A stretch of 64,000 bases of DNA from Carboxydocella sporoproducens DSM 16521. Its GTDB lineage: Bacteria; Bacillota; GCA-003054495; Carboxydocellales; Carboxydocellaceae. Where the stretch lies: assembly GCF_900167165.1 (NCBI RefSeq), contig NZ_FUXM01000004.1:67265-131264 (forward strand), in the 5' to 3' direction. Each line of letters begins with the position of its first letter. The first letter of the stretch is position 1. Both the position numbers and the translations under genes were made by a program. The notes under the pieces are model-generated. The model had not been told where the DNA came from and searched no databases. It was given only the letters and a program-made list of their open reading frames with translations. This document shows, piece after piece, positions 27,688 to 34,880 of this stretch.

Positions 27688-28418
27688 GCCTCTCCCTCCT
27701 GTCCTTCCTCCGGTATCAGGATGATTTTTTCCTGCTCCTTTTTAATTCGCTCCAGTTCCAGGGGATGTTCGTGTTCCATTACCCTAATATCCATCAACCC
27801 ATTAAACCAGGTTGTGCTGCCCGGGAAAAAATCGGGATTGAAGTGAACATTATAAAAATGCCAGACAAAGATAGCCAGAATGGCCAGTACCGCCTCATCA
27901 CTATGACCAATCCGCCAGCAATCAATGAGCCAGCGGGGCATCAGGGCCGCTCCCCATTCCGGCATCATCATGAAAATACCGGAACCACCAATGATGAACA
28001 TCCCCCAGAATACCGCCCAGTAGTCAAACTTCTCCTTGTAGGAATAGCGATCAAACCGGGCTGGTTGGTCAGTAAAACCCAGCTGGTATTTCAGGTGTTG
28101 CACCAGGTCAGTTACATCCTTTAAAGCTGGCATAATGGCCCAGCCCAGATCTTTTTTAACCAGCATTTTGTAAAACATCCAGACCAAATGATAAATACTA
28201 ACTGCAATCATGGTTAATCCGCTGCCGATATGAATATTGAGCATGGTATCCGGCCCGCCAAACCAGCGGGCAAGGGCCAGGGATAAACTGTTATCATGCC
28301 ATTTAATGGGCAAGCCGGTAATAGTACAGAGAATAAAGGTAGAAAACATACCAATATGGTGAATACGTTGATGAAGATTCCAGCGTCTAACTGCAGCCCG
28401 GTAGTGCCTTTTTTCCAT
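27651..28418 (-). CDS. di-haem cytochrome b subunit (FdnI/cyt b561-like)
   Basis: 255 residues with four hydrophobic helices. It resembles the cytochrome b subunits of formate dehydrogenases and hydrogenases (HHIGMFSTFILCTITGLPIKWH at about residue 20; SIYHLVWMFYK near 95; VWHFYNVHFNPDFFP near 195). Histidines in helices 1, 2 and 4 are candidate haem b ligands. It would connect the multihaem cytochrome to the quinone pool. ATG 28418 follows AGGAGGGG. The C-terminal tail of about 30 residues is longer than in the paralogue at 44832 and overlaps the 37-residue gene. Confidence 0.88.
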   Translation of the reverse strand: MEKRHYRAAVRRWNLHQRIHHIGMFSTFILCTITGLPIKWHDNSLSLALARWFGGPDTMLNIHIGSGLTMIAVSIYHLVWMFYKMLVKKDLGWAIMPALKDVTDLVQHLKYQLGFTDQPARFDRYSYKEKFDYWAVFWGMFIIGGSGIFMMMPEWGAALMPRWLIDCWRIGHSDEAVLAILAIFVWHFYNVHFNPDFFPGSTTWFNGLMDIRVMEHEHPLELERIKKEQEKIILIPEEGQEGEAWPSSNTVATKV

Positions 28419-28429
28419 TCCAACCCCTC

Positions 28430-29320
28430 CTAGTGTTGCTGTTCCCCGCTGGCCAGCGCATTTCTAAGCTTGCGATACAGTTCCAGCTGCATATGAATGA
28501 TTAACAAAGTAACAACAATTATAGTTAACCAGACAAAAAACTTCAGGGTATAGTACATGGGAGCTCCTTCACCCTCTTTTTCCAGAAGAAAATGCTCTTT
28601 CCCCGCAGCAAAATTGACTTCAGGCTTAAAATGACATTTAGCACAGGTTTTTGGGGTATTGGTTTTGCTCACCGGCGAAGCCGCCATACCGGGCCCCTTA
28701 ATTTCATGGGAACCATGACAATCCACACAGCTGGCCGCTTTCTGACTGCCCAGCAGAACCGCTTTGCCATGGAAGCTCTCTTCATAGGACTCCTTGATCC
28801 GCCCACTGTGACATCCTGCCGCAGTACAGGTATGGGGGATTTGCTGTTTGGCTACCAGCGCCAGGGCGTCTTCTTTTTTGCGGATATTGTGCACCCCATG
28901 ACAGGCACTGCACCGCACCTTCCCGTTATGCACACTGTTGCTGTATACCGCAGTTACATCCTTATGACAGTCCCGGCAATTATTATCAATAGCTACTCGC
29001 ATTTTTTCCCCGGTCAGGGCCCCGGTATGGGGATATTCAGTAATATCCCGATGACAGGTGGTACAGCGATTGGTTCCATGCTGGGAAACCAGATATTCCC
29101 CTTCATCAACATAAAGACTGACTATTTTGCCATCCATTTTGGTTTTCAGCCCGATGGCGCCATGGCAGCGCAGACAGCCTTCATTGAAGCGGCGATTTTC
29201 CGCCAGTTTGGCAGCAAATTGTTCTTCAGCTCCAAAAGCCGTCCCCTGTTTAAACCAGCAGAGGAACAGCCCCATTAATATCAGTAAGGTCAGCCTCAAC
29301 GGGCTCATTGTTTTTTTCAT
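28430..29320 (-). CDS. heptahaem cytochrome c with C-terminal anchor
   Basis: 296 residues. A signal peptide (to about residue 30), six CxxCH sites plus one CX4CH site (CTAAGCH, about residue 166), giving seven haems, and a C-terminal transmembrane helix (about 258-282). This resembles octahaem/NrfB-like electron carriers or the Fdh-linked multihaem subunits, but I do not recognise a named family. It is co-transcribed with cytochrome b, 11 nt away, and should form a membrane complex. The paralogue at 43973-44845 has the same seven sites, including the CX4CH. Confidence 0.88.
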   Translation of the reverse strand: MKKTMSPLRLTLLILMGLFLCWFKQGTAFGAEEQFAAKLAENRRFNEGCLRCHGAIGLKTKMDGKIVSLYVDEGEYLVSQHGTNRCTTCHRDITEYPHTGALTGEKMRVAIDNNCRDCHKDVTAVYSNSVHNGKVRCSACHGVHNIRKKEDALALVAKQQIPHTCTAAGCHSGRIKESYEESFHGKAVLLGSQKAASCVDCHGSHEIKGPGMAASPVSKTNTPKTCAKCHFKPEVNFAAGKEHFLLEKEGEGAPMYYTLKFFVWLTIIVVTLLIIHMQLELYRKLRNALASGEQQH

Positions 29321-29347
29321 TATTTCGCCTCCTTATCAGTACCCGTC

Positions 29348-29539
29348 TCACGGATGCACCATAACCCCTGCTACAGCAACGGAAATAGCTCCTATCCAGA
29401 TCACCAGGGTCAGTAAAACAAACAGGAGCATACCCGAAACATTTCTGGCTTTCACCTTATAAAGGGTAACATAAGCACTCACTGCCAGAGAAAAAAGCAA
29501 ACATAATACCCCCAGCGTTATTAATACAGCCTTTAACAT
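29348..29539 (-). CDS. small two-helix membrane protein
   Basis: 63 residues with two hydrophobic helices (about 3-22 and 34-58) joined by a basic YKVKARN loop. Start ATG 29539 has AAGGGGGG 8 nt upstream; the frame extends six nt further to a TTG. It lacks a counterpart in the plus-strand copy of the operon, but resembles the next gene in length and layout, suggesting a local duplication. Confidence 0.7.
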   Translation of the reverse strand: MLKAVLITLGVLCLLFSLAVSAYVTLYKVKARNVSGMLLFVLLTLVIWIGAISVAVAGVMVHP

Positions 29540-29552
29540 GCTCAATCCCCCC

Positions 29553-29747
29553 TTACATCACCGCCGGCCAGACCAGACTGACGGCCAGCACAAAAGTTAT
29601 TGCCGAAATGAGCACCCCCAGGAACATGGTTAACAGAGACCTTACCACTCCATTGCCAGCAGGCAACACATAGAACGCTACATATCCGCCTGAGCTAAAA
29701 CCAAACACCAGTGAAAGAAGTGCACCAATTCCCAGCAAAGTTAACAT
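29553..29747 (-). CDS. small two-helix membrane protein
   Basis: 64 residues, two hydrophobic helices. Conserved with the plus-strand paralogue at 43751-43942: FGFSSGGYVAFY versus FGFSLGAWVAFY, FLGVLISAITFVLAVSLVWP versus LLGALISFLTFALSIFIVWP. Start ATG 29747 follows GGAGGAGGG. It lies downstream of the second zinc-finger gene and repeat/hairpin D. Confidence 0.8.
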   Translation of the reverse strand: MLTLLGIGALLSLVFGFSSGGYVAFYVLPAGNGVVRSLLTMFLGVLISAITFVLAVSLVWPAVM

Positions 29748-29782
29748 TGGACAACCCTCCTCCACAAAAAAACCGAACCTCC

Positions 29783-29830
29783 CTGAGGCCCGGCCAGCTA
29801 CCGGTCTCAGGACTTGAAAGTCTCCGGACT
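29783..29830 (-). promoter_or_regulatory. tandem AGYCCNGAGRC element D with inverted repeat
   Basis: Minus-strand AGTCCGGAGAC (29830-29820) and AGTCCTGAGAC (29814-29804), gap 5. The second repeat overlaps the 5' arm of CCTGAG...CTCAGG (29783-29811). T7 follows, but 9 nt after the stem, so this is the weakest terminator of the four. It lies between the second zinc-finger gene and the two-helix gene. Confidence 0.7.
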
Positions 29831-29834
29831 GGGT

Positions 29835-30026
29835 TTAACGGTATTTGGTTTCCCAGTTACTGCAATCTTCCCTGGTATCGATGATAATGAAGCGCTTGCA
29901 ATGTCTGCATTTAATGTAGATTTTGGTACGTGCTCTTTGTGCAACGATTTTGCCACACATACAACGAACATCAGCCAGTAAATGACTTACTTCCGCCCCT
30001 TCCTTGTGGGGAATAATACCTGCCAC
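29835..30026 (-). CDS. Com-like zinc-finger mini-protein, second in operon
   Basis: 63 residues. Core CMCGKIVAQ...YIKCRHCKRFIII contains a CxC and a CxxC pair that should bind one zinc, in an arrangement like the phage Mu Com translational activator (an mRNA-binding zinc finger); this likeness is by eye. The start is taken as GTG 30026 with AAGGAGG 8 nt upstream; an in-frame TTG at 30047 lies in the T tract of hairpin C. The paralogue is 43555-43728. Inference: an RNA-binding regulator of the cytochrome operon in which it sits. Confidence 0.8.
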   Translation of the reverse strand: MAGIIPHKEGAEVSHLLADVRCMCGKIVAQRARTKIYIKCRHCKRFIIIDTREDCSNWETKYR

Positions 30027-30055
30027 ACCTTTCACCTCCTTCGCCAAAGAAAAAG

Positions 30056-30116
30056 ACCGGTCAGGAGTTCCTGTCAGGAACTCCTGCCGGTCTCCGGACT
30101 CAAAGGTCTCTGGACT
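30056..30116 (-). promoter_or_regulatory. tandem AGYCCNGAGRC element C with terminator hairpin
   Basis: Minus-strand AGTCCAGAGAC (30116-30106) and AGTCCGGAGAC (30100-30090), gap 5. The second copy runs into a long stem (ACCGG.CAGGAGTTCCTG / CAGGAACTCCTGA.CCGGT, 30091-30056) followed by CTTTTTCTTT: a convincing intrinsic terminator between the two zinc-finger genes. Confidence 0.85.
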
Positions 30117-30125
30117 CTAGAATCT

Positions 30126-30275
30126 CTATGAAGTTTTAAAATGAATAACAGGCTTGGTACGCGTTTCATTTAAACGGATTAGAATAAACCTTTTACAATG
30201 ACGGCATTTAATGATCAAAGTATTATCCACAACCTGACAGATCAGTTTACCACACTGACAATTAACATTGCCCAT
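30126..30275 (-). CDS. Com-like zinc-finger mini-protein, first in operon
   Basis: 49 residues: MGNVNCQCGKLICQ, IIKCRHCKRFILIRLN and a short basic tail. It has the same CxC + CxxC core as the other three mini-proteins and is closest to 43166-43330 (shared CGKLICQ, IIKCRHCKRF and a TKP motif). ATG 30275 has GGGAGGGA upstream at 12 nt. It is the first gene of the minus-strand cytochrome operon. The 256 nt upstream to the divergent tRNA promoter are AT-rich and hold no other gene that I can support. Confidence 0.8.
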   Translation of the reverse strand: MGNVNCQCGKLICQVVDNTLIIKCRHCKRFILIRLNETRTKPVIHFKTS

Positions 30276-30491
30276 ACAAAACTCACTTCCCTCCCCGGCA
30301 GTAAATCTTCGCTGACTTACCGCCTCTCCCAACCATAACCGCTGCAGGAGATTGTGGCCAATTTCACATTCGCGGCGCCGCTTGCTTGTGAAACTTTGTA
30401 CGTATATTATTCTTCTTCGGTTGCAAAAATCCTGCTTATTGTCCTTCAATTTTTTAAATTTTCCTTCGAATTTATTCGACAAATTTTTTTG

Positions 30492-30520
30492 TTGACAACA
30501 TGGGCATATCGGTGTATCAT
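30492..30520 (+). promoter_or_regulatory. sigma-A promoter of the tRNA cluster
   Basis: TTGACA (30492-30497), 17-nt spacer, TATCAT (30515-30520), 11 nt before tRNA-Pro. Confidence 0.85.
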
Positions 30521-30531
30521 ATTCTTTGCGA

Positions 30532-30608
30532 CGGGGCGTAGCGCAGCTTGGTAGCGCACCTGCCTTGGGAGCAGGGGGTCGCAGGTTCGAATCCTGTCGC
30601 CCCGACCA
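30532..30608 (+). tRNA. tRNA-Pro(TGG)
   Basis: Acceptor CGGGGCG, anticodon stem CCTGC/GCAGG, loop CTTGGGA, encoded CCA. First of fourteen plus-strand tRNAs. Confidence 0.97.
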
Positions 30609-30641
30609 TCGCAATTCCAGGATATAATGCAAGAAAAAGTG

Positions 30642-30670
30642 TTGACAAACACGGAATGGTTGTGTAAAAT
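30642..30670 (+). promoter_or_regulatory. internal sigma-A promoter in the tRNA cluster
   Basis: TTGACA (30642-30647), 17-nt spacer, TAAAAT (30665-30670), directly before tRNA-Glu; gives the following thirteen tRNAs their own transcript start. Confidence 0.85.
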
Positions 30671-30684
30671 ACAGAAGTGCATAT

Positions 30685-30760
30685 GGCCCCTTGGTCAAGT
30701 GGTCTAAGACACCGCCCTTTCACGGCGGTAACACGGGTTCGAATCCCGTAGGGGTCACCA
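30685..30760 (+). tRNA. tRNA-Glu(TTC)
   Basis: Acceptor GGCCCCT with one G-U pair, anticodon stem CCGCC/GGCGG, loop CTTTCAC, encoded CCA. Confidence 0.97.
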
Positions 30761-30764
30761 ACCT

Positions 30765-30840
<76 letters not shown>

Positions 30841-30850
30841 GAATATCTAT

Positions 30851-30936
30851 GGAGGAGTTCCCGAGTGGTCAAAGGGAGCAGACTGTAAATCTGCCGGCTG
30901 ACGCCTTCGTAGGTTCGAATCCTACCTCCTCCACCA
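30851..30936 (+). tRNA. tRNA-Tyr(GTA)
   Basis: Class II, acceptor GGAGGAG, anticodon stem GCAGA/TCTGC, loop CTGTAAA, encoded CCA. Confidence 0.97.
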
Positions 30937-30942
30937 TTTCGC

Positions 30943-31017
30943 TGGGGTGTAGCCAAGTGGTAAGGCAGCGGACTTTGACTCCGCCATGCGTTGGTTCGAA
31001 TCCAGCCACCCCAGCCA
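30943..31017 (+). tRNA. tRNA-Gln(TTG)
   Basis: Acceptor TGGGGTG, anticodon stem GCGGA/TCCGC, loop CTTTGAC, encoded CCA. Confidence 0.97.
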
Positions 31018-31027
31018 CTTATTTCGC

Positions 31028-31103
31028 GAGCCATTAGCTCAGTCGGTAGAGCACCTGACTTTTAATCAGGGTGTCGCTGGTTCGAGTCCAGCATGGCTCA
31101 CCA
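31028..31103 (+). tRNA. tRNA-Lys(TTT)
   Basis: Acceptor GAGCCAT, anticodon stem CCTGA/TCAGG, loop CTTTTAA, encoded CCA. Confidence 0.97.
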
Positions 31104-31111
31104 TTATCCGC

Positions 31112-31194
31112 GCGGGTGTGGCGGAATTGGCAGACGCACTGGATTTAGGTTCCAGCGGGAAACCGTGGGGGTTCAAGTCCCTCCACCCGCACCA
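31112..31194 (+). tRNA. tRNA-Leu(TAG)
   Basis: Class II, acceptor GCGGGTG, anticodon stem CTGGA/TCCAG, loop TTTAGGT, encoded CCA. Confidence 0.97.
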
Positions 31195-31208
31195 ATTGTG
31201 GGCATTAT

Positions 31209-31283
31209 GCGGAAGTGGCTCAGTGGTAGAGCATCGCCTTGCCAAGGCGAGGGTCGCGGGTTCGAATCCCGTCTTCCGCTCCA
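31209..31283 (+). tRNA. tRNA-Gly(GCC)
   Basis: Acceptor GCGGAAG, anticodon stem TCGCC/GGCGA, loop TTGCCAA, encoded CCA. Confidence 0.97.
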
Positions 31284-31284
31284 G

Positions 31285-31359
31285 GCGCCCGTAGCTCAGT
31301 GGATAGAGCGCAGGTCTCCGGAACCTGGTGCGTAGGTTCGATTCCTACCGGGCGCACCA
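31285..31359 (+). tRNA. tRNA-Arg(CCG)
   Basis: Acceptor GCGCCCG, anticodon stem CAGGT/ACCTG, loop CTCCGGA, encoded CCA. Confidence 0.97.
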
Positions 31360-31366
31360 TCAGCTT

Positions 31367-31442
<76 letters not shown>

Positions 31443-31451
31443 GTTTAGCAC

Positions 31452-31542
31452 GGAGAAGTACTCAAGTGGATCAAGAGGCAGCACTGGAAATGCTGTAGGG
31501 GGCGCAAGTCCCGCGTGGGTTCGAATCCCACCTTCTCCGCCA
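31452..31542 (+). tRNA. tRNA-Ser(GGA)
   Basis: Class II, acceptor GGAGAAG/CTTCTCC, discriminator G, anticodon stem CAGCA/TGCTG, loop CTGGAAA, encoded CCA. Its anticodon matches the UCC specifier of the T-box at 24781-25035, so it is the likely effector. Confidence 0.97.
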
Positions 31543-31551
31543 GTTTAAAAT

Positions 31552-31625
31552 GCGGGTGTAGCTCAGTGGTAGAGCCCCAGCCTTCCAAGCTGGTTGCGTG
31601 GGTTCGATTCCCATCACCCGCTCCA
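31552..31625 (+). tRNA. tRNA-Gly(TCC)
   Basis: Acceptor GCGGGTG, anticodon stem CCAGC/GCTGG, loop CTTCCAA, encoded CCA. Confidence 0.97.
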
Positions 31626-31632
31626 CTATCAA

Positions 31633-31708
<76 letters not shown>

Positions 31709-31713
31709 AACAC

Positions 31714-31790
<77 letters not shown>

Positions 31791-31801
31791 TAAGTACGAT
31801 G

Positions 31802-31842
31802 AAAACCGCTAGTTCAGGTTCTAACCTGATTAGCGGTTTTTT
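31802..31842 (+). terminator. terminator of the tRNA cluster
   Basis: AAAACCGCTA.TCAGGTT-CT-AACCTGA.TAGCGGTTTT followed by TT; a long stem with a central mismatch. Confidence 0.9.
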
Positions 31843-31933
31843 GTTTCGTAGTACTGCTATTTATTTTTCTGTGCAGTCACAGTATAATGAAAATAGACAA
31901 TTAATCCCTTTTAATACTTGAAAGGTGATAGCT

Positions 31934-32632
31934 ATGGCTGGAATTCTTTTAAGTATTGACTGGGATTTTTTTGTGCCTGCCCGGCCGGAATGGCAGGTAT
32001 CCTTGCGGGAAAGCGTCCGCAACCAGAATCAACTCTGGTATAAGCGGTATCTGGTAGCCAAACGCCAGGGCGAGGATTTAAGCAAAACTGTGGACGTTAT
32101 CCCTTTCTATTATCTTTTTCCCTGCTATCTGCAAAAATATTTTTCTTATTCCCCTGATGCACTCTTGCTTGTGACCGATTCCCATAAGTATTCTTACGAA
32201 CTGGCCAGAGAAATGGATATCGAGTATGTGATCCTTTTTGATACCCATGCCGATTTAGGATATGGCGGGCTGGCTTCCCTGGATTATGAAGTCAATTGCG
32301 CCAACTGGCTGGGGAAGTTATTGCAGGAAAAAATTATTAAGCGGGCAACCATTGTTTACAGCCCCCACACCTTAGAAGACCCGGGCTGGTTTAGCGAACA
32401 AAATCGTACTTTCCCCATAGGTTACACCAGCCCCTTTCTTCTTCCATCACCGCTCCCGCTCTCAGCCATTCATATTTGTCGTTCGGGCGCCTGGACACCA
32501 CCCTGGCTGGATCAAAAATTTGAAAAACTGGTCCGGACTTTTAAGTTACCGGTACAAAAACAGGATCTACCTGCAAGGGTCTGGAAAACCTCTTTCACCC
32601 TTGCCGAACAAGTAGATGCTCTGATTTGTTAG
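31934..32632 (+). CDS. UPF0489-like protein (arginase-fold)
   Basis: 232 residues. The N-terminus LLSIDWDFFVP and the segment VILFDTHADLGYGG (about residue 101) look like the UPF0489 / arginase-deacetylase superfamily, in which the Asp/His set binds metal. A DSHKYSYELA segment near 80 adds another D-x-H pair. The biochemical function of the family is not established. ATG 31934 has AAAGGTGAT upstream; a GTG at 31925 within that site is less likely. A TATAAT at 31883-31888 may be the -10, with no clear -35. Monocistronic. Confidence 0.65.
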   Translation: MAGILLSIDWDFFVPARPEWQVSLRESVRNQNQLWYKRYLVAKRQGEDLSKTVDVIPFYYLFPCYLQKYFSYSPDALLLVTDSHKYSYELAREMDIEYVILFDTHADLGYGGLASLDYEVNCANWLGKLLQEKIIKRATIVYSPHTLEDPGWFSEQNRTFPIGYTSPFLLPSPLPLSAIHICRSGAWTPPWLDQKFEKLVRTFKLPVQKQDLPARVWKTSFTLAEQVDALIC

Positions 32633-32778
32633 GATTAATTTTGAGCTTTAAAACAAAGTTGTCCCAATGGTACACCTTGCGCCAGCGTGAGTATCAGGCA
32701 GTCATTTCTTTTACATTTGTCAGCCACTAAAAAAAAGAGTAAAATTGAATTGTGATTTTGGTAAAAAGGATGGTTGAA

Positions 32779-34734
32779 ATGCATACCTTTGGCTTTGTCC
32801 GAGTCGGGGCAGCTGTGCCCCGTTTGAAAGTGGCTGACATCGATTATAACCTGCAGCAAATAATTCAGTTAATCCAGGCGGCCGATCAGAATAACCTGGC
32901 CGTGCTGGCTTTTCCGGAGCTGTGTCTTACCGGTTATACCTGTGGCGATCTTTTCCTGCAGGGCCTGTTGCAGGATAAAGCCAGACAAGCCCTCTTGGCT
33001 CTGGCCCAGGCTACCAGGACCAACGAGGTAGTGGTTGTAGTTGGTTTGCCTCTAGTCATCAAGCACCGCCTGTTCAATTGTGCCGCTGTCCTGCAACGGG
33101 GTGAGATCCTGGGGATTGTCCCCAAGATCTATCTGGCCAATCAGAAGGAATTTTATGAGAAACGCTGGTTTTCTTCCGGTCAGGAGTTAATTCGGGAACT
33201 GTCCAATGTAGAACTAACGCCAGGATACCCTGTTCCTTTTGGACAGCTTTTATTTCACTCTCCCCAGCTAGGCTATACTCTGGGTGTGGAAATTTGCGAA
33301 GACCTCTGGGCCGTTATCCCGCCCAGTTCATTTCTGGCCGTTCAGGGGGCCAATTTACTCATCAATCTCTCAGCCAGCAATGAACTGGTAGCCAAAGCCG
33401 ATTATCGCCGGGAACTCATCCAGCAGCAAAGTGCCCGCTGCCTGGCCGGTTATCTCTACGTTTCTGCCGGCGTACACGAGTCCACCACTGACACTGTTTT
33501 CGGCGGTGATTGTCTGCTCGCGGAAAATGGTGTAATCCTGACCTCCTCTCCCCGCTTCCAGCGGGAAAACCTGTTACTGTGGTCAGAAATCGATGTGGAA
33601 CGCCTGAATCTGGAGCGGCTGGCCAATAAAACCTTTGCTGACAGCTGTCAACTGGTGACTCCGCCGGTACCAGCCCGCCAGGTAGAAATTCAGTATTACC
33701 GGGATTATGATTATACCAGTCAACCCTTACGGCGCCATATCTCTCCTCATCCCTTCATTCCCCAGGATAGCGGCGCCAGGGACCGGCGCTGTCAGGAGAT
33801 TTTCCAAATTCAAGTGGCTGGTTTGGCCAAGCGCCTGGAGCATACCGGCGCCAAAACCGCTGTCCTTGGTATCTCCGGTGGCCTTGATTCCACCCTGGCT
33901 CTGCTGGTTACCTGCCAGGCCTTTGATTTGCTGGGTTATCCCCGCGAACAAGTCCTGGCGGTCACTATGCCCGGTTTTGGCACTACCGATATTACCTATA
34001 CCAATGCCCTGCAGCTAATGCAGGCTCTGGCGGTAACCTGTAAGGAAATCGATATTAAACCCGCTTGTTTACAGCACTTTCAGGATATCGGGCACGATCC
34101 AGCCCGGCATGATATTACCTATGAAAATGTTCAGGCGCGCGAACGCACTCAGATCCTGATGGATTTAGCTAATCAGCACGGAGGGCTGGTAGTCGGGACA
34201 GGGGATTTGTCAGAACTGGCTCTGGGCTGGGCTACCTATAACGGGGACCATATGAGTCATTATGCTGTCAATGCCGGGGTGCCCAAGACCCTGGTCAAAT
34301 ACCTGGTGGAATGGGTGGCCGAACATGCTGCCGACCCCGCCACCGCCGCCTGTTTACATCGCATTCTGGCCACTCCCATCAGTCCGGAGCTACTGCCTCC
34401 TGATGCCAGTGGCAATATCCAGCAAAAAACAGAAGACATCGTCGGACCCTATGAACTCCATGATTTTTTCCTTTACTATCTAGTTCGTTTTAATCTGCCG
34501 CCACGGAAAATCGCTTTCCTGGCTGATCAGGCTTTTACTGGTAGGTATGCTGGAGATGAAATCCGCAAGTGGCTAAAAGTCTTTTATCGCCGTTTTTTCA
34601 GTCAGCAATTTAAGCGCTCTTGTTTGCCTGATGGACCCAAGGTGGGTTCGGTCTCCCTCTCCCCCCGGGCCGACTGGCGTATGCCCAGTGACGCCCAGGT
34701 TAACTTATGGTTGAAGGAACTGGAAAATTTTTAA
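32779..34734 (+). CDS. nadE: glutamine-dependent NAD+ synthetase
   Basis: 651 residues, the two-domain form. The N-terminal nitrilase-type glutaminase carries the E-K-C triad (FPELCLTGYT about residue 46; IVPKIYLANQKEFYEKRWF about 115; VEICEDLW about 171). The C-terminal ammonia-dependent synthetase carries the P-loop GISGGLDSTLALL (about 366) and GTGDLSELALGW (about 474). It amidates deamido-NAD+ to NAD+. The start is ATG 32779 with AAGGA 8 nt upstream, rather than the earlier in-frame ATG at 32770, which overlaps that site. A terminator overlaps the stop. Confidence 0.95.
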   Translation: MHTFGFVRVGAAVPRLKVADIDYNLQQIIQLIQAADQNNLAVLAFPELCLTGYTCGDLFLQGLLQDKARQALLALAQATRTNEVVVVVGLPLVIKHRLFNCAAVLQRGEILGIVPKIYLANQKEFYEKRWFSSGQELIRELSNVELTPGYPVPFGQLLFHSPQLGYTLGVEICEDLWAVIPPSSFLAVQGANLLINLSASNELVAKADYRRELIQQQSARCLAGYLYVSAGVHESTTDTVFGGDCLLAENGVILTSSPRFQRENLLLWSEIDVERLNLERLANKTFADSCQLVTPPVPARQVEIQYYRDYDYTSQPLRRHISPHPFIPQDSGARDRRCQEIFQIQVAGLAKRLEHTGAKTAVLGISGGLDSTLALLVTCQAFDLLGYPREQVLAVTMPGFGTTDITYTNALQLMQALAVTCKEIDIKPACLQHFQDIGHDPARHDITYENVQARERTQILMDLANQHGGLVVGTGDLSELALGWATYNGDHMSHYAVNAGVPKTLVKYLVEWVAEHAADPATAACLHRILATPISPELLPPDASGNIQQKTEDIVGPYELHDFFLYYLVRFNLPPRKIAFLADQAFTGRYAGDEIRKWLKVFYRRFFSQQFKRSCLPDGPKVGSVSLSPRADWRMPSDAQVNLWLKELENF

Positions 34735-34757
34735 AAGGCCATTAAAGGCCTTTTTAT
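34734..34757 (+). terminator. terminator of nadE
   Basis: AAAGGCC-ATTAAA-GGCCTTT followed by TTATTTT; begins at the last base of the stop codon. Confidence 0.85.
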
Positions 34758-34807
34758 TTTTTATCTTAATAATTGTCCGTGTATGGTGTATTCCCGGAAA
34801 CAAGTTA

Positions 34808-34836
34808 TTGAATTTTTCCGAAAATTATGTTACTAT
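34808..34836 (+). promoter_or_regulatory. probable sigma-A promoter of agcS
   Basis: TTGAAT (34808-34813), 17-nt spacer, TACTAT (34831-34836), 44 nt before the start codon. Confidence 0.65.
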
Positions 34837-34880
34837 GTCCATGGTTGTTGCACAATACATATCAAAAAAGGAGGCTTTTT

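Noticed and set aside
34758..34880. Glycine riboswitch or T-box upstream of the AgcS symporter
   Set aside because: The region shows only a promoter and a ribosome site; no CCGAAGG/CTCTCAGG or GGTGG..GCGG motifs.
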